A stretch of 64,000 bases of DNA from Glaciecola blandensis (GTDB lineage: Bacteria > Pseudomonadota > Gammaproteobacteria > Enterobacterales > Alteromonadaceae). Shown here one piece after another: positions 52,471 to 60,831 of this stretch. The notes below the pieces were generated by a model that was not told the DNA's origin, did not search any database, and worked only from the letters and a program-made list of their open reading frames with translations. The DNA is taken from assembly GCF_031846165.1 (NCBI RefSeq), contig NZ_JAVRIE010000002.1:248001-312000 (forward strand), given 5' to 3'. The position numbers and the translations under genes were made by a program. The stretch's first letter is position 1, and every line of letters begins with the position of its first letter.

Positions 52471-52956
52471 ATGGAATACAATACCTCTGAGTTGTGCGAT
52501 TTGTTTGCTGACAGCGTTGATGTTCTCGACCCAATACTCACCAGCTTTGGCGGTCGCTATTCTTATGGCGGCGAAGTGACAACCATTAAATGCTTTGAAG
52601 ATAAAGGCCTCGTCGACAAGGTGCTTGCAACCGATGGTGAAGGCAAAGTGTTACTCATTGATGGCGGCGGCAGCACACGACGTGCTTTAGTTGATGCATA
52701 CAATGCCCAAATGGCTGCAGAAAACGGTTGGGAAGGTATTGTTTGTTATGGCAGCGTGCGCGAAATTGATATTCTTGAAGATTGTGAAATTGGTATCCAT
52801 GCCATCGCAGCTATCCCGGTTAATGCCGAAAGCCGAGAAGTCGGAGACCTCGACGTCGCAGTTAATTTTGCGGGAGTTACCTTTCTCCCAGAAGACCACC
52901 TATACGCAGACGGCACTGGGATTATACTATCCCCAGAACCCTTAGACATAGACTAA
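52471..52956 (+). CDS. rraA: Regulator of RNase E activity RraA
   Basis: RraA is a trimeric ring protein that binds RNase E and slows RNA decay. The 161 residues match E. coli RraA, with YNTSELCDLFADSVDVLDPILTSFGGRYSYGG, VLLIDGGGSTRRALVDAYNA, GIVCYGSVREID and GDLDVAVNFAGVTF. AAGGA about eight bases before the ATG is a good site. The gene is followed directly by palindromic repeats. Confidence 0.94.
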   Translation: MEYNTSELCDLFADSVDVLDPILTSFGGRYSYGGEVTTIKCFEDKGLVDKVLATDGEGKVLLIDGGGSTRRALVDAYNAQMAAENGWEGIVCYGSVREIDILEDCEIGIHAIAAIPVNAESREVGDLDVAVNFAGVTFLPEDHLYADGTGIILSPEPLDID

Positions 52957-52962
52957 CATCAC

Positions 52963-53071
52963 GTCATTCCCGCGGAGGCGGGAACCCACGTTTATCGTCA
53001 TTCCCCCTAAGCACGTCATTCCCGCGAAAGCGGGAACCCACGTTTATCGTCATTCCCGTGAAGGCGGGAAC
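52963..53071. repeat. Array of dRS3/REP-like palindromes, left flank
   Basis: Three copies of GTCATTCCCGCG-AA/GG-GCGGGAAC occur at 52963-52985, 53015-53037 and 53049-53071, with a truncated copy at about 52997-53005. Each has a CCCGC/GCGGG-type stem and follows the ATTCCC-N8-GGGAA pattern of Neisseria dRS3. The offsets are 52 and 34 bases, joined by ACCCACGTTTATC linkers. Confidence 0.9.
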
Positions 53072-53173
53072 CTAAACTTCTATTTGACCTCAAGACTAGT
53101 TTACGAAAAGCTGATCTTTTCATTTCGTTAAAGCTTTGTATTGTTGCTCCTTCAATTGACAAGGAAATCAATA

Positions 53174-53461
53174 GTGAAGCAACCCTCTATATACATCATC
53201 ACAAACAATAAAAACACAACACTGTATATCGGTGTAAGTAGTGATTTAAAAGCACGTATTTATCAGCACAAAAACAAACTAATCGAAGGCTTTAGCGCAA
53301 CATATCATTTGCATAAACTTGTTTACTTTGAAGCCCTTGATGATATGGAAAGCGCAATAATTAGAGAGAAAAGGCTTAAAAAATGGAATCGAGCTTGGAA
53401 GAATCGGCTTATCTCCGAACTTAATCCAAGTTGGAGAGATTTGTATGGCGACTTGTTTTGA
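53174..53461 (+). CDS. Small GIY-YIG nuclease domain protein
   Basis: From the GTG at 53174, set by AAGGAA seven bases upstream, the protein has 95 residues. It is a single GIY-YIG domain: YIITNNKNTTLYIGVSSDLKARIYQHK carries the YI and YIG strands and the catalytic Arg. YFEALDDMESAIIREKRLKKWNRAWK carries the catalytic Glu and basic helix. It belongs to the YhbQ/UvrC-like group often listed as 'excinuclease C subunit', but no UvrC domain is attached. Inverted palindrome arrays flank it on both sides, so the gene may travel with, or act on, these repeats. A TTG at 53141 is a less likely start. Confidence 0.85.
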   Translation: MKQPSIYIITNNKNTTLYIGVSSDLKARIYQHKNKLIEGFSATYHLHKLVYFEALDDMESAIIREKRLKKWNRAWKNRLISELNPSWRDLYGDLF

Positions 53462-53491
53462 GTATTCTTTTGCTTTTATAAGTATGAGTTA

Positions 53492-53552
53492 GGTCCCCGC
53501 CTTCGCGGGGATGACGTACTTAGGGTGGATGACGTGCTCAGGGGGATGACGT
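53492..53552. repeat. dRS3/REP-like palindromes, right flank, inverted orientation
   Basis: GGTCCCCGCCTTCGCGGGGATGAC at 53492-53515 is an inverted relative of the left-flank unit. Two truncated GGATGACGT pieces follow (53527-53535 and 53544-53552). In reverse they read CGTCAT-CCCCCTGAGCACGTCAT, matching the left-flank linker type. Confidence 0.85.
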
Positions 53553-53559
53553 GCGCAAT

Positions 53560-54342
53560 TTATTTCGCAAATAACTCGTTTAAATGAGCAGCGATTCTCA
53601 CACCACCTTCCTGCAAACGAACTTTGGCGGTTGGCAGATGTTGATAAAGGTAATCCCAACCTAAACGGTCGCCTTCAGGGTAGATTGTGTCTCTGATAGT
53701 TGCACTTTCTGTGATATAGATAAGCGGGTCGGTGGTATTCCATTTCGCTGCTTGCTCTGGTGTGATTTTTTCACTTAACCATTCCGTCCACTCAGTATAA
53801 GACAACTGTCTGCGGTCAAGTAGACCTGAATCCCACACGCGATGAAGGTTTGATTTTTCCCAAAAGAACTCAAGTTTGAAATCATTACCCCCTTTATCTG
53901 TGCCATCACCGGCGTGCAATGGTTGGTGTAAATCACCAATAATATGCACAATAAAGCGAAGCGCTCGTTGGCGTTCAGAAAGTGGGGCTGTATCGTCTTT
54001 TACTATTTTTGAAAACTTCTTCAACGCAGTGTAGGCATCGCCTTGTTCTGGGGCGTGTTTATGTTCTTTGTATGTTTCGCCTTTTGGCACGGTGACATAA
54101 TGATAAGGGCCCGCCTCCTTTTGCCAGAACTCTTCTGGGTTAGAACGCATTTCGTCGGCATAAGTGGATGCCTCAGCCAAGCTTTCGTTCGGCAACAATG
54201 CAGCAATGGCAGCTTTTGCTTCTTCACTTAAGTACTGTTCTGCGATAGCACCAGTGATTCTATGCCCTGTTTGACCCCAAGCGTGCGCTTGTTGGATTGA
54301 GCTAGCGGCTAACAATGCACTTGCGATTAATAGTTTTTTCAT
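53560..54342 (-). CDS. S1/P1-type secreted nuclease
   Basis: The 260 residues begin with a 21-residue signal peptide (cleavage after QQAHA). The mature chain starts with Trp in WGQTGHRITG; this N-terminal Trp and the His bind zinc in S1/P1 nucleases. Further ligands are visible in ASTYADEMRSN, GPYHYVTVP, IVHIIGDLHQPLHAGDGTDKGGNDF and NLHRVWDSGLLD. It degrades single-stranded DNA or RNA outside the cytoplasm, probably to scavenge phosphate and nucleosides. It is a single gene, downstream of the palindrome module and convergent to it. Confidence 0.9.
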   Translation of the reverse strand: MKKLLIASALLAASSIQQAHAWGQTGHRITGAIAEQYLSEEAKAAIAALLPNESLAEASTYADEMRSNPEEFWQKEAGPYHYVTVPKGETYKEHKHAPEQGDAYTALKKFSKIVKDDTAPLSERQRALRFIVHIIGDLHQPLHAGDGTDKGGNDFKLEFFWEKSNLHRVWDSGLLDRRQLSYTEWTEWLSEKITPEQAAKWNTTDPLIYITESATIRDTIYPEGDRLGWDYLYQHLPTAKVRLQEGGVRIAAHLNELFAK

Positions 54343-54380
54343 ATTTCTCTCTTTGTAAAAGTCTGTCGTTCAATATGTGT

Positions 54381-55022
54381 TTATTTATTCTGGCCGTAGC
54401 CCCAGCGCTCAACGAGTTGCTGGTCTACACCAATGTGGTCGAGTATCCGAGCGACTACAAAATCAATCAGGTCATCTATAGTTTTCGGTTGATGATAAAA
54501 CCCGGGCGATGCTGGCATGATGGTAACGCCCATTTGTGACAGTTTTAGCATGTTTTCTAGATGAATCGTTGAAAACGGCATTTCTCTAGGCACCAGAATT
54601 AACTGTCCACGTTCTTTTATCACCACGTCTGCCGCGCGTTCGATCAAGTTGTCACATGCGCCCATTGCAATCGATGAGATGCTTCCTGTAGAACAGGGGC
54701 ATACTATCATCTGTTTTGGCGCTGCAGATCCCGAGGCGACCGGAGAAAACCACTCTTCTCTTCCGCAGACAATGATCTGACCTTCTTTGGCTGAAAATCG
54801 CTCAGCGAAAAAACGACCCGCATCCTCTGGTTTGCTGGGTATTTTTAAATCTTCTTCGGTCGCAAACACGACCTTTGCAGCAGAAGAAATCAGCAGAAAA
54901 ACAGTGTAGTCAGCTTTAACTAACTGCTCTAATAAACGCAATGCATAGGGAGACCCTGACGCACCAGTAATCGCTAATGTGATAGCTTTGTTCACTCGTT
55001 TTCCTTTTGGGTTTTGTGTCAT
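54381..55022 (-). CDS. ubiX: Flavin prenyltransferase UbiX
   Basis: UbiX makes prenylated FMN, the cofactor for UbiD decarboxylase in ubiquinone synthesis. The 213 residues show the flavin-binding start ITLAITGASGSPYALRLLEQL. The family block VCPCSTGSISSIAMGACDNLIERAADVVIKERGQLILVPREMPFSTIHLENM and the PASPGFYHQPKTIDDLIDFVVARILDHIG end are also present. It follows mpl after three bases, so both are in one operon. This pairing is common in gammaproteobacteria. Confidence 0.94.
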   Translation of the reverse strand: MTQNPKGKRVNKAITLAITGASGSPYALRLLEQLVKADYTVFLLISSAAKVVFATEEDLKIPSKPEDAGRFFAERFSAKEGQIIVCGREEWFSPVASGSAAPKQMIVCPCSTGSISSIAMGACDNLIERAADVVIKERGQLILVPREMPFSTIHLENMLKLSQMGVTIMPASPGFYHQPKTIDDLIDFVVARILDHIGVDQQLVERWGYGQNK

Positions 55023-55025
55023 TAT

Positions 55026-56429
55026 TTACCTGTTTTGATGCTTATGCGCAAGAGCGCCGAGGAGAGTTTGATGAATGCCATTAAAACCACCGTTGCTCAT
55101 CACCAATATTTGGTCTCCTGTGGCAGCAGTATCGACAACTTGCGCTACAATATCTTTCGTTTCATGGTAAACATGTACGGGCACTTGGCTATTTGCGACC
55201 ATGTCTTTAAGCGACCAGCCTAAATTATTTGGCTCAAATAAGTGAATTTCGTCAGCTTCTTGCCACGAACTAGCGAGTGTATCTTTATGAACCCCCATTT
55301 TCATGGTGTTAGAGCGAGGCTCTAGAATCGCAATTATTTTAGTTTCCGGATGTTTTTTACGCAAACCATCCAAGGTTGTTTTGATGGCTGTGGGATGATG
55401 TGCGAAATCATCGTATACCGTAATCCCAGCAACTTCACCTTTTACTTCCATTCTACGTTTTACATTCTCAAAGCGACTCAAGGCTTGAATTGCATCTGCA
55501 AGCTGAACACCCGCATGATGAGCAGCAGCAATTGCCATGACGGCATTGCTAACGTTGTGTTCACCAATCAACTCCCAACTGACAGTGCCAACCAGTTTTC
55601 CTTTATGGTAGATATCAAATTCACTGCCATCGGCCGTAATTAACTGCGTTTGCCAATCATTCTTGCTACACATACCGTTTGACTGTTCTGGTGCAATGTT
55701 ATTGCCAAGTGTTTGGGTTTCGCTCCAACAGCCCATGTCTAATACTTCGTTGAGTTTTTCATCCTCTGTCGGCGAAATAATCGTACCGCTAGCAGGGACA
55801 CAGCGCACAACATGATGAAATTGCTTTTGTATCGCAGCTAAATTTTCGAAGATATCAGCGTGGTCAAATTCGAGATTGTTCATCACTAAAGTGCGTGGAC
55901 GATAATGCACAAACTTCGACCTTTTATCGAAGAAGGCGCTATCATATTCATCGGCTTCAATCACGAAAAACGGTGATACGCCGACCCTCGCTGACACACC
56001 AAAATTCTCAGGTACACCGCCAATCAGAAAGCCAGGGTTTAAACCAGCGTCCTCCAATATCCAGGCGATCATACTTGATGTTGTGGTTTTACCGTGGGTA
56101 CCTGAGGCTGCAATCACCCAGCGATCTTTTAGTAAGTTATCTAATAGCCATTGTGGCCCGCTAGTGTAGGGGAGGTTTCTATCAAGAACATACTCAACTG
56201 CAGGGTTGCCGCGGCTCATCGCGTTTCCGATGACTACCATATCAGGAGCGGGTTCAAATTGGTCAGTGTCAAAGCCTTGGGTGAGCGCGATACCTAAGTT
56301 TTCCAGTTGAGTGCTCATTGGCGGGTAAACGTTGGTGTCAGACCCTGTAACGGTATGGCCTAGCGACTTAGCTATCGCTGCGATTCCGCCCATAAAACTG
56401 CCACAAATACCGAGAATATGTACGTGCAT
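55026..56429 (-). CDS. mpl: UDP-MurNAc:L-Ala-gamma-D-Glu-meso-DAP ligase Mpl
   Basis: Mpl joins recycled murein tripeptide to UDP-MurNAc for peptidoglycan reuse. With the ATG at 56429 the protein has 467 residues and starts HVHILGICGSFMGGIAAIAKSLGH, as in E. coli. An in-frame upstream ATG at 56456 would add nine polar residues. The Mur ligase ATP site is ASGTHGKTTTSSMIAWIL. Metal- and substrate-site blocks FVIEADEYDSAFFDKRSKF and VYDDFAHHPTAIKTTL follow. The gene is divergent from fbp, with a 14-base palindrome between them. Confidence 0.93.
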   Translation of the reverse strand: MHVHILGICGSFMGGIAAIAKSLGHTVTGSDTNVYPPMSTQLENLGIALTQGFDTDQFEPAPDMVVIGNAMSRGNPAVEYVLDRNLPYTSGPQWLLDNLLKDRWVIAASGTHGKTTTSSMIAWILEDAGLNPGFLIGGVPENFGVSARVGVSPFFVIEADEYDSAFFDKRSKFVHYRPRTLVMNNLEFDHADIFENLAAIQKQFHHVVRCVPASGTIISPTEDEKLNEVLDMGCWSETQTLGNNIAPEQSNGMCSKNDWQTQLITADGSEFDIYHKGKLVGTVSWELIGEHNVSNAVMAIAAAHHAGVQLADAIQALSRFENVKRRMEVKGEVAGITVYDDFAHHPTAIKTTLDGLRKKHPETKIIAILEPRSNTMKMGVHKDTLASSWQEADEIHLFEPNNLGWSLKDMVANSQVPVHVYHETKDIVAQVVDTAATGDQILVMSNGGFNGIHQTLLGALAHKHQNR

Positions 56430-56542
56430 GTCATCACTTTCTTTTTGTTTTTGCATACTTTACCAAAACATAGCAAAGGACGAATGTACTTTTTGAGAAT
56501 ATTCATAAAATGCTGCATATTTTCAGTATAAGACTAAATTAC

Positions 56543-56556
56543 TGCATACGTATGCA
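56543..56556. promoter_or_regulatory. Perfect 14-base palindrome between mpl and fbp
   Basis: TGCATACGTATGCA is a perfect dyad 95 bases before the fbp ATG. A further TGCATAC half-site lies at 56452-56458 at the start of mpl. It is a likely operator for a dimeric repressor, but I cannot assign the regulator. Confidence 0.4.
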
Positions 56557-56650
56557 AGAACTGGGTCGCAATTTTGAGGTTGCAAGGTTACAATACTCGT
56601 CCATTGATACAAACTGATTCTGATCACCTACCAAAGGAACCCTCGGTACA

Positions 56651-57619
56651 ATGAAACGCTTAAACTCCCAGCTTCAACAGGACGGCGCACCGCTAGAACT
56701 TATCTTACTTATTCGCACACTGCTTGCTGGTTGCAAGGAAATTTCATTCCGTGTCAGCCAAGGTGCTTTGGCAGGAGTCTTGGGTTCAACTTTGTCGGAA
56801 AACGTACAGGGTGAAACTCAGAAGAAGCTAGATGTTATTTCAAACCAGATATTAAAGGATACCCTTAGAGAGTCTGGCTATGTGAAAGCGATCTCTTCTG
56901 AAGAAGAAGATACGGTCGTGCCATGCAACCCTGAAGGGAACTACTTAGTGAGTTTCGATCCTTTAGACGGTTCATCAAATACTGAAATAAATAGCTTAAT
57001 TGGTACCATTTTCTCTATCACACACGCTCCGCAATGGATGAAACCTGATGATCCATCAGCGTTTTTGCAGCCCGGCACTCAAATGGTCGCTGCGGGTTAC
57101 GTGTTGTATGGCCCATCAACTATGCTCGCAATGACCACTGGTCGTGGCACACATTTATACACTTTAGATAAGACGCACGGTGGCTTCCTATTAACTGAAG
57201 GGAACATAAAAGTACCTGAAGACACGGCAGAATTTGCAATTAATACATCTAATCAACGTCATTGGGAAGAGCCGATCCAAAACTATGTAACAGACTTGAT
57301 TGCGGGTACCGAAGGTCCTCGCGAGAAAGACTTCAATATGCGCTGGGTTGCAGCAATGGTCGGTGATATTCACCGTGTGCTGTGTCGTGGAGGTATTTTT
57401 GCTTATCCATTTGATAAGAGAAACCCAAAAGTGCCTGGCAAACTTCGCTTATTATACGAAGCAAACCCGATGGCTTTCTTAATGGAGCAGGCTGGGGGTT
57501 TAGGCGATACAGGGCATGGTAGAATTATGGAAGTGATGCCTGAAGAAATACATCAGCGAGTGCCTGTATTATTAGGCTCTAAAAATGAAGTCGAGATGTG
57601 TAAGAGCTACTATAAATAA
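56651..57619 (+). CDS. fbp: Class I fructose-1,6-bisphosphatase
   Basis: Fbp is the gluconeogenic enzyme that removes the 1-phosphate of fructose-1,6-bisphosphate. The 322 residues carry the metal-binding SSEEEDTV, the VSFDPLDGSSNTEIN active-site motif and the YVLYGPSTMLAMTTGRGTHLYTLD strand. KLRLLYEANPMAFLMEQAGG is also present. An AAGGAACC about eight bases before the ATG is a good site. It is a single gene. A stem of TTGGT and CTCAT pairing with ATGAG and ACCAA at 57630-57662 follows the stop but has no T run. Confidence 0.94.
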   Translation: MKRLNSQLQQDGAPLELILLIRTLLAGCKEISFRVSQGALAGVLGSTLSENVQGETQKKLDVISNQILKDTLRESGYVKAISSEEEDTVVPCNPEGNYLVSFDPLDGSSNTEINSLIGTIFSITHAPQWMKPDDPSAFLQPGTQMVAAGYVLYGPSTMLAMTTGRGTHLYTLDKTHGGFLLTEGNIKVPEDTAEFAINTSNQRHWEEPIQNYVTDLIAGTEGPREKDFNMRWVAAMVGDIHRVLCRGGIFAYPFDKRNPKVPGKLRLLYEANPMAFLMEQAGGLGDTGHGRIMEVMPEEIHQRVPVLLGSKNEVEMCKSYYK

Positions 57620-57760
57620 AATTGGGCCTTGGTCACTCATTCGAGAAAAGCATGAGACCAAACTCTTAGCCCCTAATACTAGATACTGCACGCGCTTTTA
57701 CATATAATCGCGGCAGTTATTTTAATTAGTTTTTACATAGTTTTTTAATAGGAATACAGC

Positions 57761-58294
57761 ATGAGCTTAAATGACATCCCTGTGGGCAAAAACGCCCCAG
57801 AAGAAGTGAACGTAATTATCGAAATCCCAGCTTACTCTTCACCAGTGAAATACGAAGTTGATAAAGACACTGGTGCGCTTTTTGTTGACCGTTTCATGGC
57901 AACTTGTATGCAGTATCCAGCTAACTATGGTTACGTGAACAAAACCTTATCTGACGATGGTGACCCGGTTGATGTATTGGTCATGGCACCACATCCACTT
58001 ATTGCCGGTTCAGTAATTAAGTGCCGTCCAGTTGGCGTTTTAAACATGACAGATGAGTCGGGTGAAGATGCGAAAGTGATCGCAGTTCCTGTTGCCAAAC
58101 TATCGACAATTTATAACGACGTTAACGACATCGATGATGTTCCTGCGCTATTAAAGAGTCAGATTGAGCATTTCTTCGCACACTATAAAGATTTAGAGCC
58201 AAATAAATGGGTTAAGATCAATGGTTGGGCTGACGTTGAGGCTGCTAAAGCAGAAATCGTATCTAGTGTTGAAAGATATAACAAAACAGCATAG
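57761..58294 (+). CDS. ppa: Inorganic pyrophosphatase (family I)
   Basis: Ppa hydrolyses pyrophosphate and so drives biosynthesis forward. The 177 residues, the NVIIEIPAYSSPVKYEVDKDTGAL block, the YPANYGYV motif and the metal site DDGDPVDVLVMAPHPL match E. coli Ppa. AATAGGAATACAGC precedes the ATG. The gene is followed by a strong terminator at 58316-58340 and stands alone. Confidence 0.96.
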   Translation: MSLNDIPVGKNAPEEVNVIIEIPAYSSPVKYEVDKDTGALFVDRFMATCMQYPANYGYVNKTLSDDGDPVDVLVMAPHPLIAGSVIKCRPVGVLNMTDESGEDAKVIAVPVAKLSTIYNDVNDIDDVPALLKSQIEHFFAHYKDLEPNKWVKINGWADVEAAKAEIVSSVERYNKTA

Positions 58295-58315
58295 TCGCTG
58301 ATTTTGTAAGAAAAG

Positions 58316-58340
58316 AAGCTCGCTTTATGCGGGCTTTTTT
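58316..58340 (+). terminator. Intrinsic terminator after ppa
   Basis: AAGCTCGC pairs with GCGGGCTT (one G-T pair) around a short TTTAT loop and runs into six T residues. Confidence 0.8.
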
Positions 58341-58409
58341 GTGCTTGTTGATTGCGTCTGAAACTTTATACGCATAGACTAAAGTTGATACTTTAAAGGG
58401 GTGAAGTAC

Positions 58410-58919
58410 TTGAAACTAATTAAAATGAATACGGTAAGCTTATGGGTCGCGGTAGTTTTGAGCGTCTTGGTGGGCACTCAATTTGCAAACGCCATGCAAG
58501 AAACGAAGCTTGAGCCTTTGGAATTGTATTGGGAAGACATGATACCAGAAGGTTACGTTGTGCCACCGAGTGCCATTGATCACAATGGTGACATGACGCA
58601 GTTGGAGCCCGATGCTCCGCTGAAACAAGAATTAAATGAGCAGTATGTAAAAATCCCTGGATTCGTTGTTCCTCTTGAGGGAGACGCCGATAATATCACT
58701 GAATTTTTACTTGTTCCTTACTTTGGTGCATGCATTCATGTACCGCCACCGCCATCAAATCAGATAGTTTATGTAAAATTTTCTGAAGGTGTGCCGATAG
58801 ATAACTTATATGATGCTGTTTGGGTAACGGGCGTGTTGTCCACAGACGGCTGGAAAGGGGATATAGCAACAGTTGGTTACACCTTAAAAGGTGAGCTAGT
58901 TAGCGCTTTCGATGGATAG
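58410..58919 (+). CDS. DUF3299 family exported protein
   Basis: The protein has a signal peptide (KMNTVSLWVAVVLSVLVGTQFANA). The DUF3299 pattern follows: LEPLELYWEDMIPEGY, YVKIPGFVVPLEGDADNITEFLLVPYFGACIHVPPPPSNQIVYV, and WVTGVLSTDGWKGDIATVGYTLKG. Its function is unknown, but members sit in the periplasm and are often near metal or ABC export genes. The start is a TTG at 58410, because the AAGGGG at 58396-58401 lies eight bases before it and overlaps the GTG at 58401 that a longest-frame reading would choose. The ATG at 58425 is a further option. It is upstream of a chemoreceptor gene, 54 bases away. Confidence 0.8.
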   Translation: MKLIKMNTVSLWVAVVLSVLVGTQFANAMQETKLEPLELYWEDMIPEGYVVPPSAIDHNGDMTQLEPDAPLKQELNEQYVKIPGFVVPLEGDADNITEFLLVPYFGACIHVPPPPSNQIVYVKFSEGVPIDNLYDAVWVTGVLSTDGWKGDIATVGYTLKGELVSAFDG

Positions 58920-58973
58920 ATAAGAATATTTTGCACGGTAGTTGTGCACAACCATTACATAATTAGGTGAAAT

Positions 58974-60593
58974 ATGAATTTTCTGGCCAAGCTCTCGATC
59001 GCGAAAAAACTTTTTCTTATCCCAATCATAGGGACAGTGAGTTTTGCGTTGTACATCGTTATCAGTACTATTTCTGCCTACGACAATGTTGCGCAGCTAG
59101 AAGATGCACAGGCAGTTCAAACGCCCGCTTTACTGAATTCTCGCGAAGCGCTTAATAGCATGGAGAACACCAAAGAAACCTTGAGTGCAGCAGTGACGAC
59201 CGGCGATGAAGATGCCTTAGAAAAAGCGCAAGACTTGGCTGAAAAAACTGTTGATCATCTCAATTTGATTATTAATCTGGGCGAGGGCATGTCCGGTGAC
59301 GTTAGACCCATTCTTAAAAGCTTCGAAGCATACTTCGCTATGGCTTACGACGTTAGTAAATCTATGATCGACGGCACCGCAGATTACTCGAAGCTGCAAG
59401 CTATCTCACAAGAAATGAACAACTTATTTGGTTCTGCCGTTTCTAAGTTGAATGAATTCAGTAAACAACGCGAGGACTCTTTTAACGCTGCCATTATTGG
59501 TGCGAATGAATCCGCTCAGTTTATGATTTACCTCGGTATTGGTATGGGCTTGGTAACCATGGTTCTATTGTTTGCGACCGCCTTACCGATTGTGAATAAC
59601 CTTCGCAAAAGTATTGTTGATGTGGTTAATTCACTGAAAGATATCGCTCAAGAAGATGGCGATCTCACTATCAGAATTAAAACAAAAAACACCGACGAAA
59701 TAGGTGATTTGGTTTATTGGTTTAATCAGTTTATTGAAAAGCTTCAAGGTGTTGTGAAAGACATTGGTAACTCTAGTAAGCCATTGTCGAACCTTGCTTC
59801 TGACCTTAACCAAGTGTCGAACCAAGCTCGTCAAACGATTTCCTCTCAACAACTCGCAGCGGCCGATGCGAAGGCAGCCGTAGATGAAATGACCATGAGC
59901 GTGGGTGCGGTAGCTAGCAGTGCGAATGAAGCTGCATTGGCGGCCGGAGAAGCATCAACAGCCGCAGACGATGGTCAGCGAGTCGTTAATCAGACTGTCA
60001 TGAGCATTCAAAGTTTGGCTTCACGAGTTGAAGAGACCGCAGTGGTCATCAAAAAATTGGAACAAGATTCAAACCAAGTGGGTGTCGTTCTGGACGTAAT
60101 TAAGGGTATTGCAGAGCAAACCAATTTACTAGCCCTGAATGCAGCAATTGAAGCGGCCCGGGCCGGTGAGCAAGGAAGAGGTTTCGCGGTGGTTGCTGAC
60201 GAAGTGAGAACCTTGGCCTCGAGAACACAACAATCCACAGAAGAAATTCAAGCTACTATTGAGCAATTACAAGATGCTGCTCGTTCTGCGGTGTCTGTGA
60301 TGGCCAAAGGAACTGAGCAAGCAACCATCAGTGTTGATGAAGCCAACAAAGCCGGTTCAAGTTTGAATGCAATTACTGAAACCATTAGCCGTATTACGCG
60401 CATGAATGATCAAATTGCTAACTCTACTGGCGAACAGCAAAAAGTGGCTGATATGATTTCATCTAACGTGGATGAAATTAACAATCGAACTGAAGACACT
60501 ACAACAAGCTCTGAGCAACTTACCGTAGTAAGTGGTGAGCTAGAACAGCTATCCAAAGACTTCAACCGAATTATGCAGCAGTTTAAATACTAG
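58974..60593 (+). CDS. Methyl-accepting chemotaxis protein
   Basis: The 539-residue chemoreceptor has a first membrane helix (LFLIPIIGTVSFALYIVIST, residues about 12-32). A four-helix periplasmic ligand domain (about 35-180), a second membrane helix (about 182-205) and HAMP (about 207-260, ending DEIGDLVYWFNQFI) follow. The signalling domain has the highly conserved tip EQTNLLALNAAIEAARAGEQGRGFAVVADEVRTLA. No CheR-docking pentapeptide is seen at the C-terminus. The ligand is unknown. A strong terminator follows the stop. No che genes are adjacent, so it is an orphan receptor. Confidence 0.92.
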   Translation: MNFLAKLSIAKKLFLIPIIGTVSFALYIVISTISAYDNVAQLEDAQAVQTPALLNSREALNSMENTKETLSAAVTTGDEDALEKAQDLAEKTVDHLNLIINLGEGMSGDVRPILKSFEAYFAMAYDVSKSMIDGTADYSKLQAISQEMNNLFGSAVSKLNEFSKQREDSFNAAIIGANESAQFMIYLGIGMGLVTMVLLFATALPIVNNLRKSIVDVVNSLKDIAQEDGDLTIRIKTKNTDEIGDLVYWFNQFIEKLQGVVKDIGNSSKPLSNLASDLNQVSNQARQTISSQQLAAADAKAAVDEMTMSVGAVASSANEAALAAGEASTAADDGQRVVNQTVMSIQSLASRVEETAVVIKKLEQDSNQVGVVLDVIKGIAEQTNLLALNAAIEAARAGEQGRGFAVVADEVRTLASRTQQSTEEIQATIEQLQDAARSAVSVMAKGTEQATISVDEANKAGSSLNAITETISRITRMNDQIANSTGEQQKVADMISSNVDEINNRTEDTTTSSEQLTVVSGELEQLSKDFNRIMQQFKY

Positions 60594-60612
60594 TCATCAT
60601 TAACGTCATAAG

Positions 60613-60637
60613 AAGCGGCCAATGGGTCGCTTTTTTT
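60613..60637 (+). terminator. Intrinsic terminator after the chemoreceptor gene
   Basis: AAGCGGCC pairs with GGTCGCTT around AATG (one G-T pair) and merges into a run of T residues. Confidence 0.8.
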
Positions 60638-60831
60638 GTTTCTGTCCGCACAAAAAAGGCATTTATCTAGTTGGTTTTACCGTTTTTACACACATTTTGC
60701 ATCTAAAGTGAAAAGTGGGGAGTAAGGTTTGTCGTGGGGTGAGGTTTGCTCATCCTTCGCCGTATTGTTTTAAGAATAAACATTCGCGCTTTACATACAA
60801 AGCGATAAAAACCGAGTTCTAAGGAGAGCCC

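Noticed and set aside
52963..53071. Repeated GTCATTCCCGCG units could be read as a short CRISPR array.
   Set aside because: The units are palindromic, the offsets (52 and 34 bases) are unequal, the linkers are themselves repeated, and no cas gene is near.
57628..57663. A terminator after fbp.
   Set aside because: The TTGGT...ACCAA stem is real but has no T run and a long loop, so a Rho-independent terminator cannot be claimed.
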